NCBI RefSeq assembly: GCF_016031655.1
Contig: NZ_JACCHQ010000004.1
Location: 124,001 to 188,000 of the forward strand
Reading direction: 5' to 3'
Length of the DNA: 64,000 nucleotides
From: Bradyrhizobium glycinis
GTDB lineage: Bacteria; Pseudomonadota; Alphaproteobacteria; Rhizobiales; Xanthobacteraceae
Below are positions 40,984 through 49,705 of this stretch, one piece after another; position 1 is the first letter of the stretch, and every line of letters starts with the position of its first letter. Both the position numbers and the translations under genes were made by a program. Below the pieces are notes generated by a model, which made no database searches, was not told the DNA's origin, and saw only the letters and a list, made by a program, of their open reading frames with translations.

Positions 40984-41049
40984 GCATGATCATATCGGAA
41001 AACCGCAACACACTTTTCGCTAACGCGGCCCTTCGGGTCCGGATCATGC
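40984..41049. repeat. GCATGATC/GATCATGC dispersed palindromic repeat, copy 1
   Basis: The unit begins with GCATGATC and ends with its reverse complement 66 bases later. Between them are GGAAAACCG, ACACTTTTCGC and GCGGCCCTTCGGGTC segments shared with copy 2 (42196-42261). It lies in the gap before the Ca2+/H+ antiporter gene. It is a short, non-coding, REP-like element. Confidence 0.85.
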
Positions 41050-41067
41050 TAGGACGGGAGCCGGTGG

Positions 41068-42165
41068 ATGAGTGCGCATGATCCGATGCCAAAGTCGGCC
41101 TGGGTCTTTCCGGCGCTGGCCTTGCTGTTGTTTGCAGCCGTCAGCGCGACCGATTACGTGTTCACGCTGTCGTTTGGCGGACTCCTCTTCGCCCTGGTCC
41201 TCCTGGTCATTCTGTTCGGCACGGTGTTCGCCGCGGTTCATCATGCCGAGGTGATCGCGGAGCGGGTCGGCGAACCCTATGGCACGCTGGTGCTGACGCT
41301 CTCGGTGACCATCATCGAGGTCGCGCTGATCACCACGATCATGCTGGGCGACAAGCCTGCCCCGGCGCTGGCCCGCGACACCGTGTTCGCGGTGGTCATG
41401 ATCGTCTGCAACGGCCTCGTCGGGCTCTGCATCTTCATCGGCGGGTTGCGCTATCGCGAGCAGGGCTTTCAGCTCTCCGGCGCCAACGTCTATCTCAGCG
41501 TCCTGTTCGCGCTCGCGACCATCACGCTGATCATGCCGAACTACACCACCACCACGCCGGGGCCGGTCTATTCGGCGGCCCAGCTCGGCTTCGTCGACGT
41601 GGTCACGCTGGCGCTCTATGCGGTGTTTCTCTACACCCAGACGGTCCTGCACAAGGATTATTTCGTGCATGACCGTGCGGGAGGCGAGGGCGGGGCGGCG
41701 CACGGATCGGCCGGGGCACTCGCGCTCACCGTGGTGCTGCTCCTGGTCTCGCTTCTGGCGGTCGTGCTGCTCTCCAAGAAGTTCTCGCTGGTGGTGGACG
41801 CCGTCGCGATCAAGATCGGCGCGCCACCGGCCTTTACCGGGCTTCTCGTCGCGCTCCTGATCCTGATGCCGGAAGGCGTCGCGGCCGTATCGGCGGCCCG
41901 CCAGAACGACCTCCAGAAGAGCATCAACCTCGCGCTTGGATCGTCGCTGGCGACCATCGGGCTGACGATCCCGGCCGTCGGGGTCGCCACCTATGCGCTC
42001 GACAAGGAGCTCGAGCTCGGCCTCAGCGCCCAGGGCAGCGTGCTCTTGTTGCTGACCTTCTTCCTGAGCATGCTGACCTTCGGCACGGGCAGGACCAATG
42101 TCCTGTTCGGCCTGGTGCATATGGTGGTATTTGCCGTCTACGTGTTCATGGTTTTCGTGCCCTGA
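41068..42165 (+). CDS. Calcium/proton antiporter of the CaxA/ChaA family (y4hA-like)
   Basis: A 365-residue protein with about eleven helices. The two CaCA-type motifs are present: GEPYGTLVLTLSVTIIEVAL early, and LMPEGVAAVSAARQNDLQKS followed by INLALGSSLATIGLTIPAV later. These match ChaA-like exchangers, including the rhizobial 'ionic transporter y4hA'. It probably exports Ca2+ or Na+ in exchange for protons at the inner membrane. It lies between two copies of the same palindromic repeat, about 20 and 30 bases from its ends, and has no operon partner. Confidence 0.9.
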   Translation: MSAHDPMPKSAWVFPALALLLFAAVSATDYVFTLSFGGLLFALVLLVILFGTVFAAVHHAEVIAERVGEPYGTLVLTLSVTIIEVALITTIMLGDKPAPALARDTVFAVVMIVCNGLVGLCIFIGGLRYREQGFQLSGANVYLSVLFALATITLIMPNYTTTTPGPVYSAAQLGFVDVVTLALYAVFLYTQTVLHKDYFVHDRAGGEGGAAHGSAGALALTVVLLLVSLLAVVLLSKKFSLVVDAVAIKIGAPPAFTGLLVALLILMPEGVAAVSAARQNDLQKSINLALGSSLATIGLTIPAVGVATYALDKELELGLSAQGSVLLLLTFFLSMLTFGTGRTNVLFGLVHMVVFAVYVFMVFVP

Positions 42166-42195
42166 AGCGCGGTCGCGCTTCAGGCTATTGTTTGA

Positions 42196-42261
42196 GCATG
42201 ATCTTTCCGGAAAACCGCTCCACACTTTTCGCTGGCGCGGCCCTTCGGGTCTGGATCATGC
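42196..42261. repeat. GCATGATC/GATCATGC dispersed palindromic repeat, copy 2
   Basis: The same 66-base element as copy 1 with a few substitutions, again with 8-bp inverted ends. It starts 30 bases after the antiporter stop codon and ends 17 bases before the cupin start. The flank TTGTTTGA is shared, inverted, with copy 3 at 48113-48159. Confidence 0.85.
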
Positions 42262-42278
42262 TGTGAGGGGGAATTCCA

Positions 42279-42563
42279 ATGCTTGCCGCCAAGTCCGAGG
42301 TTCAGGTCGACAACGAAGAGGTCCGGGTGACCGAATGGCGGCTTGCCCCCGGCAGCGCCACCGGCCATCACACCCACGGCATGGACTATGTGATCGTTCC
42401 GGTCGCCGCCGGCGAGATGACCATCGTGGCGCCCAATGGCGAAAGGTCCAAGGCGCAGCTTGCCGCCGGGAAATCCTATTTCCGCAAGGCCGGCGTCCAG
42501 CATGACGTACTTAACGAAACCTCAACTGAGATCGTGTTCCTTGAAATTGAGCTGAAACGCTAG
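42279..42563 (+). CDS. Small cupin-domain protein
   Basis: A 94-residue single-domain cupin. The first motif is GSATGHHTHGMDYVIVPVAAGEM with two or three histidines for metal binding, and the second is around FRKAGVQHDVLNET with a further His. The metal site appears complete. Such small cupins are often enzymes or sensors acting on small polar compounds; no substrate can be inferred here. The ATG follows GAGGGGG, directly after a dispersed repeat. The neighbouring genes are unrelated. Confidence 0.85.
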   Translation: MLAAKSEVQVDNEEVRVTEWRLAPGSATGHHTHGMDYVIVPVAAGEMTIVAPNGERSKAQLAAGKSYFRKAGVQHDVLNETSTEIVFLEIELKR

Positions 42564-42656
42564 GGTCGCGCCGCCGTTTGCCATCGATCCGTCGCAGTTG
42601 ATCCCTCACAATGCCCTAAAGTTCCCGCATCAGGTCGCGCGGGGAGTGTGGTCGGA

Positions 42657-43574
42657 ATGCTGAAATACCTCGCAAAAATTTCGATGGATATTTTCCCCTC
42701 GGTGCTCGCGACGATCATCGGGGCCTACATCGTTAATCACTACATCAACGCCAAGCCGGCCGCCGACACCCCAGCCGCCGTGACCGCGCCTGCCCAGACC
42801 GGCAGCGACGGCAAGCCCACCGATACCGCCAACCTTCCCGCTCCCGGCGTCAAGGCCAAGGGCATCCCCGAAAAGACCGTGACGGACAAGGCGGCAGCCG
42901 AGAAGCCGGCCGATCATCCGCCGGCTGCCGAGCCCAAGGCCGCAGACCTGGCCCCCGCTGAGACCGGCCCGCGCGGCCGTCCCTCTGCCCGCGACAAGGC
43001 CGCGGCGAAATCCGCACCGGCAGCGTCCGCTCCCGTGGTTGAGGCCAATTCGGCCCCGGCGGCGGCTTCGCCGACCCCCGATGCCAACGATCTGGCGCGT
43101 GCTGCGATCGAGCGCCTGCGCAAGTCGCCCGAGGGCAAGGCTGCCGAGGCGAGATCGTCCGAAACCAAGCCGGCCGAGGCTCGTGCCTCGGATTCCAAGC
43201 CGGCCGAGCGGCCGGCAGAGCCTGCGGTGCGGGACGCCGCCCGCACGCCGGACGCGCCGCGGGTCGTGAATATGGAGCCGTCTCCGGTCCGTCCGCTGCC
43301 GCCGCCGATCAATGTCTCGACGCCTTCACCCGAGGCTTATGGCAATGGGGGCTCCAATCCGCCCTACACAGCCTCGATCGGCAACGACGATCCGAATCGG
43401 GTGACGCCGCCGGCCGACATTCCCGTGCCGGTCATCGCACCGCCGCTCGATCTGCGTGCCGACGCGGGCGCCGCCATGCCGCGGCCGAAGAAGACCAATG
43501 TGGCCGACGAGATGCTGTCGGGCATGAAGTCGATGTTCAACGCCGTTCTGCCCAAGAGCGCCACGCCCGACTAG
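42657..43574 (+). CDS. Single-pass membrane protein with long Ala/Pro/Lys-rich tail
   Basis: A 305-residue protein. Residues 7-25 form a hydrophobic helix (ISMDIFPSVLATIIGAYIV), and almost all the rest is low-complexity: KPAADTPAAVTAP and SSETKPAEARASDSKPAE repeats, then a Pro-rich part. A short, more ordered end (NVADEMLSGMKSMFNAVLP) may be a helix. No family recognised. With one helix near the N terminus, the tail would be periplasmic or cytosolic; orientation is uncertain. A GTG nine bases upstream is an alternative start. Confidence 0.7.
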   Translation: MLKYLAKISMDIFPSVLATIIGAYIVNHYINAKPAADTPAAVTAPAQTGSDGKPTDTANLPAPGVKAKGIPEKTVTDKAAAEKPADHPPAAEPKAADLAPAETGPRGRPSARDKAAAKSAPAASAPVVEANSAPAAASPTPDANDLARAAIERLRKSPEGKAAEARSSETKPAEARASDSKPAERPAEPAVRDAARTPDAPRVVNMEPSPVRPLPPPINVSTPSPEAYGNGGSNPPYTASIGNDDPNRVTPPADIPVPVIAPPLDLRADAGAAMPRPKKTNVADEMLSGMKSMFNAVLPKSATPD

Positions 43575-43595
43575 AACGACTAAGGCCGCGCACCG

Positions 43596-44246
43596 TCAGC
43601 CGCCGACGCGGGCGAGACCGCTGCGGGCGGCTTCATCGCGTGGGCGAAGCGCAACCGCCTTCGTGTAGGACGCCGCCGCCTTGGCCTTGTCGCCCAGGCG
43701 CTCATAGGCCTGTCCGCGCGCGGTCCAGACCTGGGCATTGTGCGGATCGGCCGCGGAGGCTTCATCGAGATCGGCTGCGGCCTCCTTGACCTTGCCGAGC
43801 GCGAGATAGCTGTTGGCGCGGCCGAGCAGCGGCTCGGCCTTTTGCGGGTTGAGTCCGCTGGCGGCGCTGAAATCGGCGATCGCGAAGTCGTGCTGGTTGT
43901 TGCCCTGGTAGATCAGGGCGCGGCCATAGAGCGCCTGAGCATTGTAGGGGTCGAGGCCGACCGCGCGATTGAACTCGTCGAGCGCTGCCGCGGTCTCGCC
44001 TGACTTCGCCAGAGACTGAGCCTTCGCGGTATGGGCCTGGGCTTCGGTGACGTTGCCGGCGCTCACCGCGCTCTCGGCCGGCGCGGCGGTTTTGGGGGCC
44101 TCCTGCGGCTTGTCCTTCTCCGGCATCAGCGATCCCAGATCGAACGAGCAGCCGCACAGCGCGATCCCCGTCAAGACGACTGCGAGCGGCGGCTGCCAGA
44201 TCCGGCGCCGTCGCGGAAGGCCGCGCTGGGAAAAGGGGGAGGCCAT
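43596..44246 (-). CDS. TPR-repeat lipoprotein
   Basis: A 216-residue protein. The signal sequence (IWQPPLAVVLTGIALCGC) ends in a lipobox with Cys33 as the likely lipidated residue. Four TPR units follow (about 80-210), for example AAALDEFNRAVGLDPYNAQA, HDFAIADFSAASGLNP and KAAASYTKAVALRPRD. It is probably an envelope scaffold protein, in the style of NlpI or PilF, but no partner is apparent. It is downstream of rpsU on the same strand, separated by the rpsU terminator. Confidence 0.85.
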   Translation of the reverse strand: MASPFSQRGLPRRRRIWQPPLAVVLTGIALCGCSFDLGSLMPEKDKPQEAPKTAAPAESAVSAGNVTEAQAHTAKAQSLAKSGETAAALDEFNRAVGLDPYNAQALYGRALIYQGNNQHDFAIADFSAASGLNPQKAEPLLGRANSYLALGKVKEAAADLDEASAADPHNAQVWTARGQAYERLGDKAKAAASYTKAVALRPRDEAARSGLARVGG

Positions 44247-44286
44247 CTACGGTTCGCTCGCGCTAGAGCTTGATCCGACAAGTCCT

Positions 44287-44318
44287 CAAAACAATAACGC
44301 GGGCCTGGGGCCCGCGTC
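44287..44318 (-). terminator. Rho-independent terminator after rpsU
   Basis: On the minus strand a 9-bp GC-rich stem (44309-44317 with 44297-44305) is followed by a T-rich tail reading TTATTGTTTT. It lies about 30 bases after the rpsU stop codon. Confidence 0.85.
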
Positions 44319-44347
44319 ATCGAAAACTGAAGTCTTGCTGAATCGGA

Positions 44348-44644
44348 TCAGCGCGGTCCGCGCGGACCTGCACCGGGGCCGCCGCGACCGCCGCGATCAC
44401 CGCCCGGGCCGGCGCCGAACACCGGCTTCGGCTTCATCGGCAGCAGGCCTTCGCGCTGCAACTTCTTGCGGGCCAGCTTGCGCGCGCGGCGCACGGCCTC
44501 GGCCTTTTCGCGGGCCTTCTTCTCGGAGGGCTTCTCGTAATGACCGCGGAGCTTCATCTCGCGGAAAATTCCCTCGCGCTGCATCTTCTTCTTCAGCGCC
44601 TTGAGGGCTTGATCAACATTGTTATCGCGAACGAGAACCTGCAC
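44348..44644 (-). CDS. rpsU: 30S ribosomal protein S21 with extended C terminus
   Basis: A 98-residue protein. The first ~70 residues are standard S21: [40 protein letters not shown] and a basic helix KARKL-type region. After this comes a Gly/Pro/Arg-rich tail ending [14 protein letters not shown], about 25 residues longer than E. coli S21. S21 helps pair mRNA with the anti-Shine-Dalgarno region in the 30S subunit. The gene stands alone with its own terminator and is divergent from aqpZ. Confidence 0.96.
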   Translation of the reverse strand: MQVLVRDNNVDQALKALKKKMQREGIFREMKLRGHYEKPSEKKAREKAEAVRRARKLARKKLQREGLLPMKPKPVFGAGPGGDRGGRGGPGAGPRGPR

Positions 44645-44904
44645 GCGGCATCCTCTTTGAGTGGATCGGATTTGAATTCTGGTAAGTCAATGGGGATGGC
44701 GAAACGCGCAAGCCCTTAACCTTGAGCGCGCGGATGTATCAGACAAAACCGGAGATGTCCACCGGCCAAGCGGGTTTTCGGGCCAAGTTCGGCCATTAAA
44801 TGCGGCGAAAATACCTCCATGCGGCCCCGATTTGGGCGGTTTGGTGCCGAGGACGGGGCCGCGCCGGAGCTTTGTTCCGGAATCTTTGCAATGAGGGGAC
44901 CACA

Positions 44905-45627
44905 ATGGACGTCAAAAAATATGCTGCCGAAGCCATCGGCACCTTCTGGCTCACATTCGCGGGCTGCGGAAGTGCGGTGATCGCCGCCGGCTTCCCGCAG
45001 GTCGGGATCGGGCTGGTCGGCGTGTCCCTGGCCTTTGGATTGAGCGTCGTCACCATGGCCTACGCGATCGGCCATGTCTCCGGCTGCCATCTCAACCCGG
45101 CCGTCACGGTCGGTCTCGCCGCCGGTGGCCGTTTTCCGGCGGGTCAGGTCCTGCCTTACATCGTCGCCCAGGTAGCGGGCGCGATCATTGCCGCCTGGCT
45201 GCTCTATGTCATTGCGAGCGGGGCGCCCGGCTTCGACGTCGGCAAGGGCTTTGCCTCCAACGGCTATGGCGCGCATTCGCCCGGCCAGTACAGCATGATG
45301 GTGTGCTTCCTCACTGAAGTGGTGATGACCATGATGTTTCTGTTCATCATCATGGGGACCACCCATGGCCGCGCGCCGGCCGGTTTTGCACCGCTGGCGA
45401 TCGGGCTCGCGCTGGTGATGATCCACCTCGTCAGCATTCCCGTCACCAACACTTCGGTGAACCCGGCACGCAGCACCGGCCCGGCGCTGTTCGTCGGCGG
45501 CTGGGCGCTGTCGCAGCTCTGGATGTTCTGGGTCGCGCCGCTGATCGGCGGTGCGCTCGGCGGGGTGATCTATCGCTGGCTCAGCGAGGAGCCGAGCGGC
45601 GTCGTTGCGGGCGTGAAGACGGCATAA
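44905..45627 (+). CDS. aqpZ: Aquaporin Z
   Basis: A 240-residue, six-helix water channel. Both NPA boxes are present, at residues 64-66 in HLNPAVTVG and 186-188 in [11 protein letters not shown]. The Arg following the second NPA, and His/Cys-type selectivity residues in [11 protein letters not shown], match AqpZ rather than a glycerol facilitator. It passes water across the inner membrane. The ATG at 44905 follows GAGGGGA; an in-frame upstream extension has no signal or helix. It is divergent from rpsU. Confidence 0.95.
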   Translation: MDVKKYAAEAIGTFWLTFAGCGSAVIAAGFPQVGIGLVGVSLAFGLSVVTMAYAIGHVSGCHLNPAVTVGLAAGGRFPAGQVLPYIVAQVAGAIIAAWLLYVIASGAPGFDVGKGFASNGYGAHSPGQYSMMVCFLTEVVMTMMFLFIIMGTTHGRAPAGFAPLAIGLALVMIHLVSIPVTNTSVNPARSTGPALFVGGWALSQLWMFWVAPLIGGALGGVIYRWLSEEPSGVVAGVKTA

Positions 45628-45669
45628 TCACAATCACCCGGCGGGATTGCTGCCTTTGCTGCGATCCCG

Positions 45670-46776
45670 TCACGTGTCCCGGAGCTGCCTGACTTCGGTC
45701 ACGTGGCCCATCTTGCGGCCGGGGCGCGGCGCGCCCTTGCCGTAGATGTGCACGGTCGCGCCCGGCACGCCGAGCCACTTTTCGTAATCGTTGATCTCGT
45801 CGCCGATCAGGTTGGTCATGGTGACGACCTCGCCGTGGCGCACCGGCTTGCCGAGCGGCCAGCCGGCGATGGCGCGGATGTGCTGCTCGAACTGCGAGAC
45901 CGAGGCGCCGTCGAGTGTCCAGTGCCCGGAATTGTGCACGCGCGGCGCGATCTCGTTGACCAGCACCTTCGGTCCGGTGCCGTTGGCGAGCACGAACATC
46001 TCGACCGCGAGCACGCCGACATAATCGAGCGCGCTTGCGATCCTGCCGGCGATGCTGCGCGCCTCCTCGGCGAGCGCATCAGGGATCGACGCGGGCGCAC
46101 GCGATATCTTCAGGATGTGGTCGCGGTGCTCGTTCTCGGTGACGTCGAAGCACTCGACCTCGCCCGTGGCGGAGCGCGCGGCGATCACGGAGATCTCGCG
46201 CTCGTAGGGAACGAAGGCCTCCAGGATCGCCGATTTGGTGGCGAGGCTGGTCCACACTTTCGCGATGTCGTCACCCTCGCGGATGATGGCCTGGCCCTTG
46301 CCGTCATAGCCGAAGCGGCGGGTTTTCAGCACCGCCGGAAGGCCGATCCTGCCGACCGCCTCGCGTAGCGAGGCGACAGAGGTGACGTCGGCATAGGCGG
46401 CAGTGCCGATCCCGAGCTTCGTCACGAAATCCTTCTCGGCGAGCCGGTCCTGGGTGGTCTCGAGAACCTTGCGGTTGGGCAGCACCGGGCGGCGCGCGTC
46501 CAACACCAGCGCCGCCGCCGCCGGAACGTTCTCGAATTCGTAGGTGATGACGTCGACATCGTGTGCGAACAATTCGAGCGCCTCGACGTCGGCATATTCG
46601 GCGCAGGTCGCGTTCAGCACGACATCGAAGGCCGGCGAATCCGGATCGGGTGAGAACACCTGGCAGCGCAGGCCGAGCCGCGCCGCCGCCATGGCCAGCA
46701 TCCGGCCCAATTGTCCGCCGCCGAGGATTCCGATGGTGTCACCGGGCTTCAGCTTCACGTGCCTGGTGTCCGTCAC
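45670..46776 (-). CDS. purK: 5-(carboxyamino)imidazole ribonucleotide synthase PurK
   Basis: A 368-residue ATP-grasp enzyme: it carboxylates AIR with bicarbonate and ATP to N5-CAIR in purine synthesis. Landmarks are [20 protein letters not shown] at the start, [42 protein letters not shown], and [20 protein letters not shown] with [16 protein letters not shown]. Its ATG overlaps the purE stop codon by four bases, so the pair is translationally coupled, purE first. Confidence 0.97.
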   Translation of the reverse strand: MTDTRHVKLKPGDTIGILGGGQLGRMLAMAAARLGLRCQVFSPDPDSPAFDVVLNATCAEYADVEALELFAHDVDVITYEFENVPAAAALVLDARRPVLPNRKVLETTQDRLAEKDFVTKLGIGTAAYADVTSVASLREAVGRIGLPAVLKTRRFGYDGKGQAIIREGDDIAKVWTSLATKSAILEAFVPYEREISVIAARSATGEVECFDVTENEHRDHILKISRAPASIPDALAEEARSIAGRIASALDYVGVLAVEMFVLANGTGPKVLVNEIAPRVHNSGHWTLDGASVSQFEQHIRAIAGWPLGKPVRHGEVVTMTNLIGDEINDYEKWLGVPGATVHIYGKGAPRPGRKMGHVTEVRQLRDT

Positions 46777-47261
46777 GCCGTGTCCTCCGGGCGCTCGGCG
46801 ACCGCCTCGGTCTGCGCTTTGCGCCAGGCGGCGAGGCGATCCGACAGGGCCGGGTCGGACAATGCCAGCACGGCGGCTGCCAGCAGCGCGGCATTGATCG
46901 CGCCGGCCTTGCCGATGGCGAGGGTGCCGACCGGGATGCCTGCGGGCATCTGCACGATCGAATAGAGCGAATCGACGCCTTTGAGGGTCTTGGATTCGAC
47001 GGGAACGCCGAAGACGGGGAGTTCCGTCAGCGCCGCCGCCATGCCGGGCAGATGGGCGGCGCCACCAGCGCCGGCGATGATGACCTTGTAACCCGCGGCC
47101 TTGGCGCCCTTGGCGAATGCGAACAGCCGGTCGGGCGTGCGGTGGGCCGAGACGATGCGGCTGTCGGCAGCAATGCCGAGCACGTCAAGCGTGTCGGCGG
47201 CGTGCCGCATCGTGTCCCAGTCCGACTGGCTTCCCATAATGATGGCGATCGGCGCGGTCAT
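46773..47261 (-). CDS. purE: 5-(carboxyamino)imidazole ribonucleotide mutase PurE
   Basis: A 162-residue enzyme converting N5-CAIR to CAIR. The family sequence begins [20 protein letters not shown], continues [11 protein letters not shown] and [17 protein letters not shown], and then [19 protein letters not shown] with [20 protein letters not shown]. The start at 47261 was chosen because 26 upstream in-frame residues have no family match. It is the first gene of the purEK pair. Confidence 0.97.
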   Translation of the reverse strand: MTAPIAIIMGSQSDWDTMRHAADTLDVLGIAADSRIVSAHRTPDRLFAFAKGAKAAGYKVIIAGAGGAAHLPGMAAALTELPVFGVPVESKTLKGVDSLYSIVQMPAGIPVGTLAIGKAGAINAALLAAAVLALSDPALSDRLAAWRKAQTEAVAERPEDTA

Positions 47262-47397
47262 GACGTCAATTGTGCCCAGAAAAACAGAGAGATAGGCCAG
47301 ATTAACGATTCCGGCCGGCGGCTCGCAAGGCGGTGGCAAGGAGAAGGGAATCCACTATCCTGTCTTGGTGAATCCCCGCAAGCCTTCATTGAGCAGG

Positions 47398-48111
47398 ATG
47401 CCCATGAAGAAACCGAAAAGGGCGAGCCCTGCGAAGGCCGGAAAGGGCCGGAACATCAGCGCCGGCCGATCCAAAGCCGTTTTGAGCCGCGCAGCCAAAC
47501 CGGCCTTGCGCAGAGCGCCGGCTGCCGATGACAGCAAGGCGATCATCCGCGCCCTCAGGAGCAAGCTCAAGGCAGCCCTGCTGCGGATCTCGGAGCTCGA
47601 GGCGGCCGCCGATACCGATTTCCTGCTCGGGATTCCCAACCGGCGCGGTTTCGAGCGCGAGCTCGCCCGCGGCATCGCCTATATGAAGCGTTACCGCGCC
47701 AACGGGGCGCTGATCGTGCTCGACGTCGATCGGCTGAAGCCGATCAACGATTCCTTCGGTCATGCCGCCGGCGATGAGGTGCTCAAGGCGATCGTCGCCA
47801 CGCTGACGCGGCAGGTGCGCGCCTCCGACGTGGTTGGCCGGCTCGGGGGCGACGAGTTCGCGCTGCTGCTCTGGAATCTGAGCGAGACCGATGCCAAGGC
47901 GAAGGCCGCGGCCTTGGAGCAGGCGATCGACGAATTGTCATTCGTTTTTCGCGGCCAGCACGTGACCGCGGGCGCCTCGGCCGGCGTCGCCCTGCTCGGT
48001 CCGCAGTCCGCTGCAGGCCGCGCCCTGGAGGAGGCGGATGCCGCCATGTATGTGCGCAAGGCGCACCGCCGGCACGAGCCGCGGATCAGGCTGGTCGGCG
48101 GCGAGCGCTAA
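47398..48111 (+). CDS. Cytosolic diguanylate cyclase (GGDEF)
   Basis: A 237-residue protein from ATG 47398; upstream TTG or GTG starts would add up to 11 residues. A ~70-residue Lys/Arg/Ala-rich N-terminal part precedes a single GGDEF domain: LGIPNRRGFERELARG, VLDVDRLKPINDSFGHAAGD and RLGGDEFALLLW with GGDEF near 150-154. RASD sits five residues before GGDEF and matches an I-site. There is no EAL domain, sensory domain or membrane helix. It should make c-di-GMP with product feedback; the input is unknown, perhaps through the basic N terminus. A palindromic repeat follows two bases after the stop codon. Confidence 0.88.
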   Translation: MPMKKPKRASPAKAGKGRNISAGRSKAVLSRAAKPALRRAPAADDSKAIIRALRSKLKAALLRISELEAAADTDFLLGIPNRRGFERELARGIAYMKRYRANGALIVLDVDRLKPINDSFGHAAGDEVLKAIVATLTRQVRASDVVGRLGGDEFALLLWNLSETDAKAKAAALEQAIDELSFVFRGQHVTAGASAGVALLGPQSAAGRALEEADAAMYVRKAHRRHEPRIRLVGGER

Positions 48112-48112
48112 C

Positions 48113-48159
48113 GCATGATCCGGACCCGAGGGGCCGCGTCAGCGCAAAAAGGATCATGC
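48113..48159. repeat. GCATGATC/GATCATGC dispersed palindromic repeat, copy 3 (short, inverted)
   Basis: A 47-base version of the element at 40984 and 42196, in the opposite orientation, with the same 8-bp inverted ends, the GGACCCGAGGGGCCGCG segment and the trailing CTCAAACAA flank. The central part is shortened. It begins two bases after the diguanylate cyclase stop codon and may act as a 3' hairpin for it. Confidence 0.8.
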
Positions 48160-48208
48160 TCAAACAAGGCCTAAAGCGCGATGACGATCCATCCAGATCT
48201 CATCGCGC

Positions 48209-48460
48209 TTAGAGCGTCGCAAGATCTTCCGGCACGTTGCCGAACTTGCGCAGCAGCGTTGCGTCGCCGAATTCGCCCGTCATGGGATCGCCGCTGCGGC
48301 TGAACGCGACCGCGCCGATATGGCCGGCGCCGCGCGCCAGACTCTCGGCGCGTCGTAGTGCCGCCGTCGAGGACTGGCATTCCTCTGCCGCGCCTGCAAC
48401 GGGTGATCCGTCGTCATCGATCAAGAAGGGCATTGCAACGTAATAGGTCACATCCGACAT
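48209..48460 (-). CDS. Small conserved-type protein of 83 residues
   Basis: The product begins MSDVTYYVAMPFLIDDDGSP, continues AGAAEECQSSTAALRRAESL and AGHIGAVAFSRSGDPMTGEF, and ends RKFGNVPEDLATL. It reads as a compact mixed alpha/beta protein without signal or membrane segment. No named family is recognised. It is co-directional with a 72-residue gene 22 bases upstream, so the two probably form an operon. Composition is normal for the genome. The function is unknown. Confidence 0.7.
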   Translation of the reverse strand: MSDVTYYVAMPFLIDDDGSPVAGAAEECQSSTAALRRAESLARGAGHIGAVAFSRSGDPMTGEFGDATLLRKFGNVPEDLATL

Positions 48461-48482
48461 GGCGTTGCTCCAATGTTGAAGA

Positions 48483-48701
48483 TCAGGCGGCGCTGCTCTT
48501 GCTCCGCATCTTGCTGCGCGAGCTCTCCGGAATGCAGCCGGCGGAAATCGCTGCCTGCAATTCCTCCAGCTCGGCTTCCAGATACTCGTTGGCCATGATC
48601 AGCGCCTTGATGGTGCTGCGCAGATTGCCGTCGCACATCGCGATCGCCTGATCGCAGGCCTGTTCATAATGGCTGTTGTCGAAAAGGGCGGCTGCCGACA
48701 T
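48483..48701 (-). CDS. Small helical protein of 72 residues
   Basis: The product starts MSAAALFDNSHYEQACDQAI, continues AMCDGNLRSTIKALIMANEY and LEAELEELQAAI, and ends in a basic Ser/Lys-rich tail. It is mainly helical with a short coiled-coil-like stretch (EYLEAELEELQAA). No family is recognised. It is the first gene of a likely two-gene operon with the 83-residue protein downstream. Confidence 0.65.
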   Translation of the reverse strand: MSAAALFDNSHYEQACDQAIAMCDGNLRSTIKALIMANEYLEAELEELQAAISAGCIPESSRSKMRSKSSAA

Positions 48702-48829
48702 CTGCGTTGTCCTCGTGTGTTGTGGTTGGGCGTTCTCTGAGGTGTTGGGGTGCCCGCGAATGTTCCTATTTTGTTCTTATTGAGTCAAGGGGATTCGGAG
48801 ACAGCGGGCGCCGCAAGACCGGCTCACGC

Positions 48830-49036
48830 TCAGGCGATGATGTCAGGGGTTATCTGGTCTTCGATGAACGCGATGCGGTCGCGCAACAACAGCTTGCGCT
48901 TCTTCAGCCGCTGTAACCGCAACAGGTCGGGGGCGGGCGATTGATGCAACGCATCGATCGCCGCATCGAGATCTCGGTGTTCCTGCTGCAACCGGGTGAG
49001 CTCGGCTTCGAGCTCACGCTCATCTTCATTGGTCAT
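48830..49036 (-). CDS. DUF465/YdcH-family small protein
   Basis: A 68-residue helical-hairpin protein. A first helix, EDERELEAELTRLQQEHRDL, is followed by a turn (HQSPAPDLL) and the family's basic signature LQRLKKRKLLLRDRIAFIED. DUF465 proteins are common in alphaproteobacteria and have no established role. The start at 49036 was chosen because the upstream extension lacks family sequence. A second member, less GC-rich, lies in the opposite direction 329 bases away. Confidence 0.88.
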   Translation of the reverse strand: MTNEDERELEAELTRLQQEHRDLDAAIDALHQSPAPDLLRLQRLKKRKLLLRDRIAFIEDQITPDIIA

Positions 49037-49365
49037 GTCTGCGGTGGCCGAAAACCGATAGGCGTGAGATCTGGGCTGTGGATGCCCTGTGGAAATTATC
49101 GTCCTTGCGCCGCGTGATCGCAAGCGATCTGCGATCCCCCGTCGCCGATCTCCCGCAACATATTTCTGAGACGAGCTGCGGCATTGCGCCGGCGCATTGA
49201 TATCATGGATTTTTCCGGCGTGGTTCCCTTAGTCACGCTTCGTTACATATGAACTTTCAAAAATGACGCTGCGGCGACGGATACCCATCGACAGGACGAA
49301 TCGGTGATGTAGACTTGGGCGTCCGGATCGAATCCTAAGGTTCAACCCTACCGAGGAGGTTTCGA
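49037..49365. other. 329-base divergent region between two DUF465 genes
   Basis: No gene was recognised. GC falls through this region, from about 49190 onward, and stays low through the following gene. It should contain divergent promoters for the two DUF465 genes. A strong GAGGAGG ribosome binding site ends the region. A minus-strand frame across it (49229-49453) has no family features and overlaps a real gene. Confidence 0.5.
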
Positions 49366-49548
49366 ATGACAATTCAGGCACATCTGGTTGAATTGGAACG
49401 GAAGCACAAACTTCTCGAAAACGAATTGCACGAAGCTCTCGTGCACCTTTCAACAGACGACCTGCAAATTGTTGAGTTGAAGCGCCGGAAGTTGATGGTC
49501 AAGGACCAGATCGAGCGTCTGAAGCAATCTGGCGACACGCTCCACTAG
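49366..49548 (+). CDS. DUF465/YdcH-family small protein, low-GC
   Basis: A 60-residue helical-hairpin protein: LVELERKHKLLENELHEALV, then a turn (STDDLQ) and IVELKRRKLMVKDQIERLKQ. The second helix aligns with LQRLKKRKLLLRDRI of the other member. The DNA is near 45% GC, well below its surroundings, with A/T-ending codons. It follows a near-ideal GAGGAGG ribosome binding site. A long hairpin follows after 39 bases. Low GC and a strong ribosome binding site could mean a separately acquired or highly expressed gene. Confidence 0.85.
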   Translation: MTIQAHLVELERKHKLLENELHEALVHLSTDDLQIVELKRRKLMVKDQIERLKQSGDTLH

Positions 49549-49587
49549 TAACCCCCGCGACAGTGTAGAGTTGATCACGTCCTTCAC

Positions 49588-49619
49588 GCAGGGATGAGAG
49601 CATTCGTGCTCATCCCTGC
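49588..49619. terminator. Hairpin downstream of the DUF465 gene
   Basis: An 11-bp perfect stem (49588-49598 with 49609-49619), extended inside by a G-C pair, forms a long hairpin between the DUF465 gene and the convergent FAD oxidase gene. There is no T run on either side, so it may be a factor-assisted bidirectional terminator. Confidence 0.55.
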
Positions 49620-49705
49620 TGCAACGTGTGCACCGTGCAACACGTTTGCGCGGCGCCTGCTTGGACGCGTGGTCTTGGCGCGCACGCTGCTCGCTTTTCG
49701 AAACG

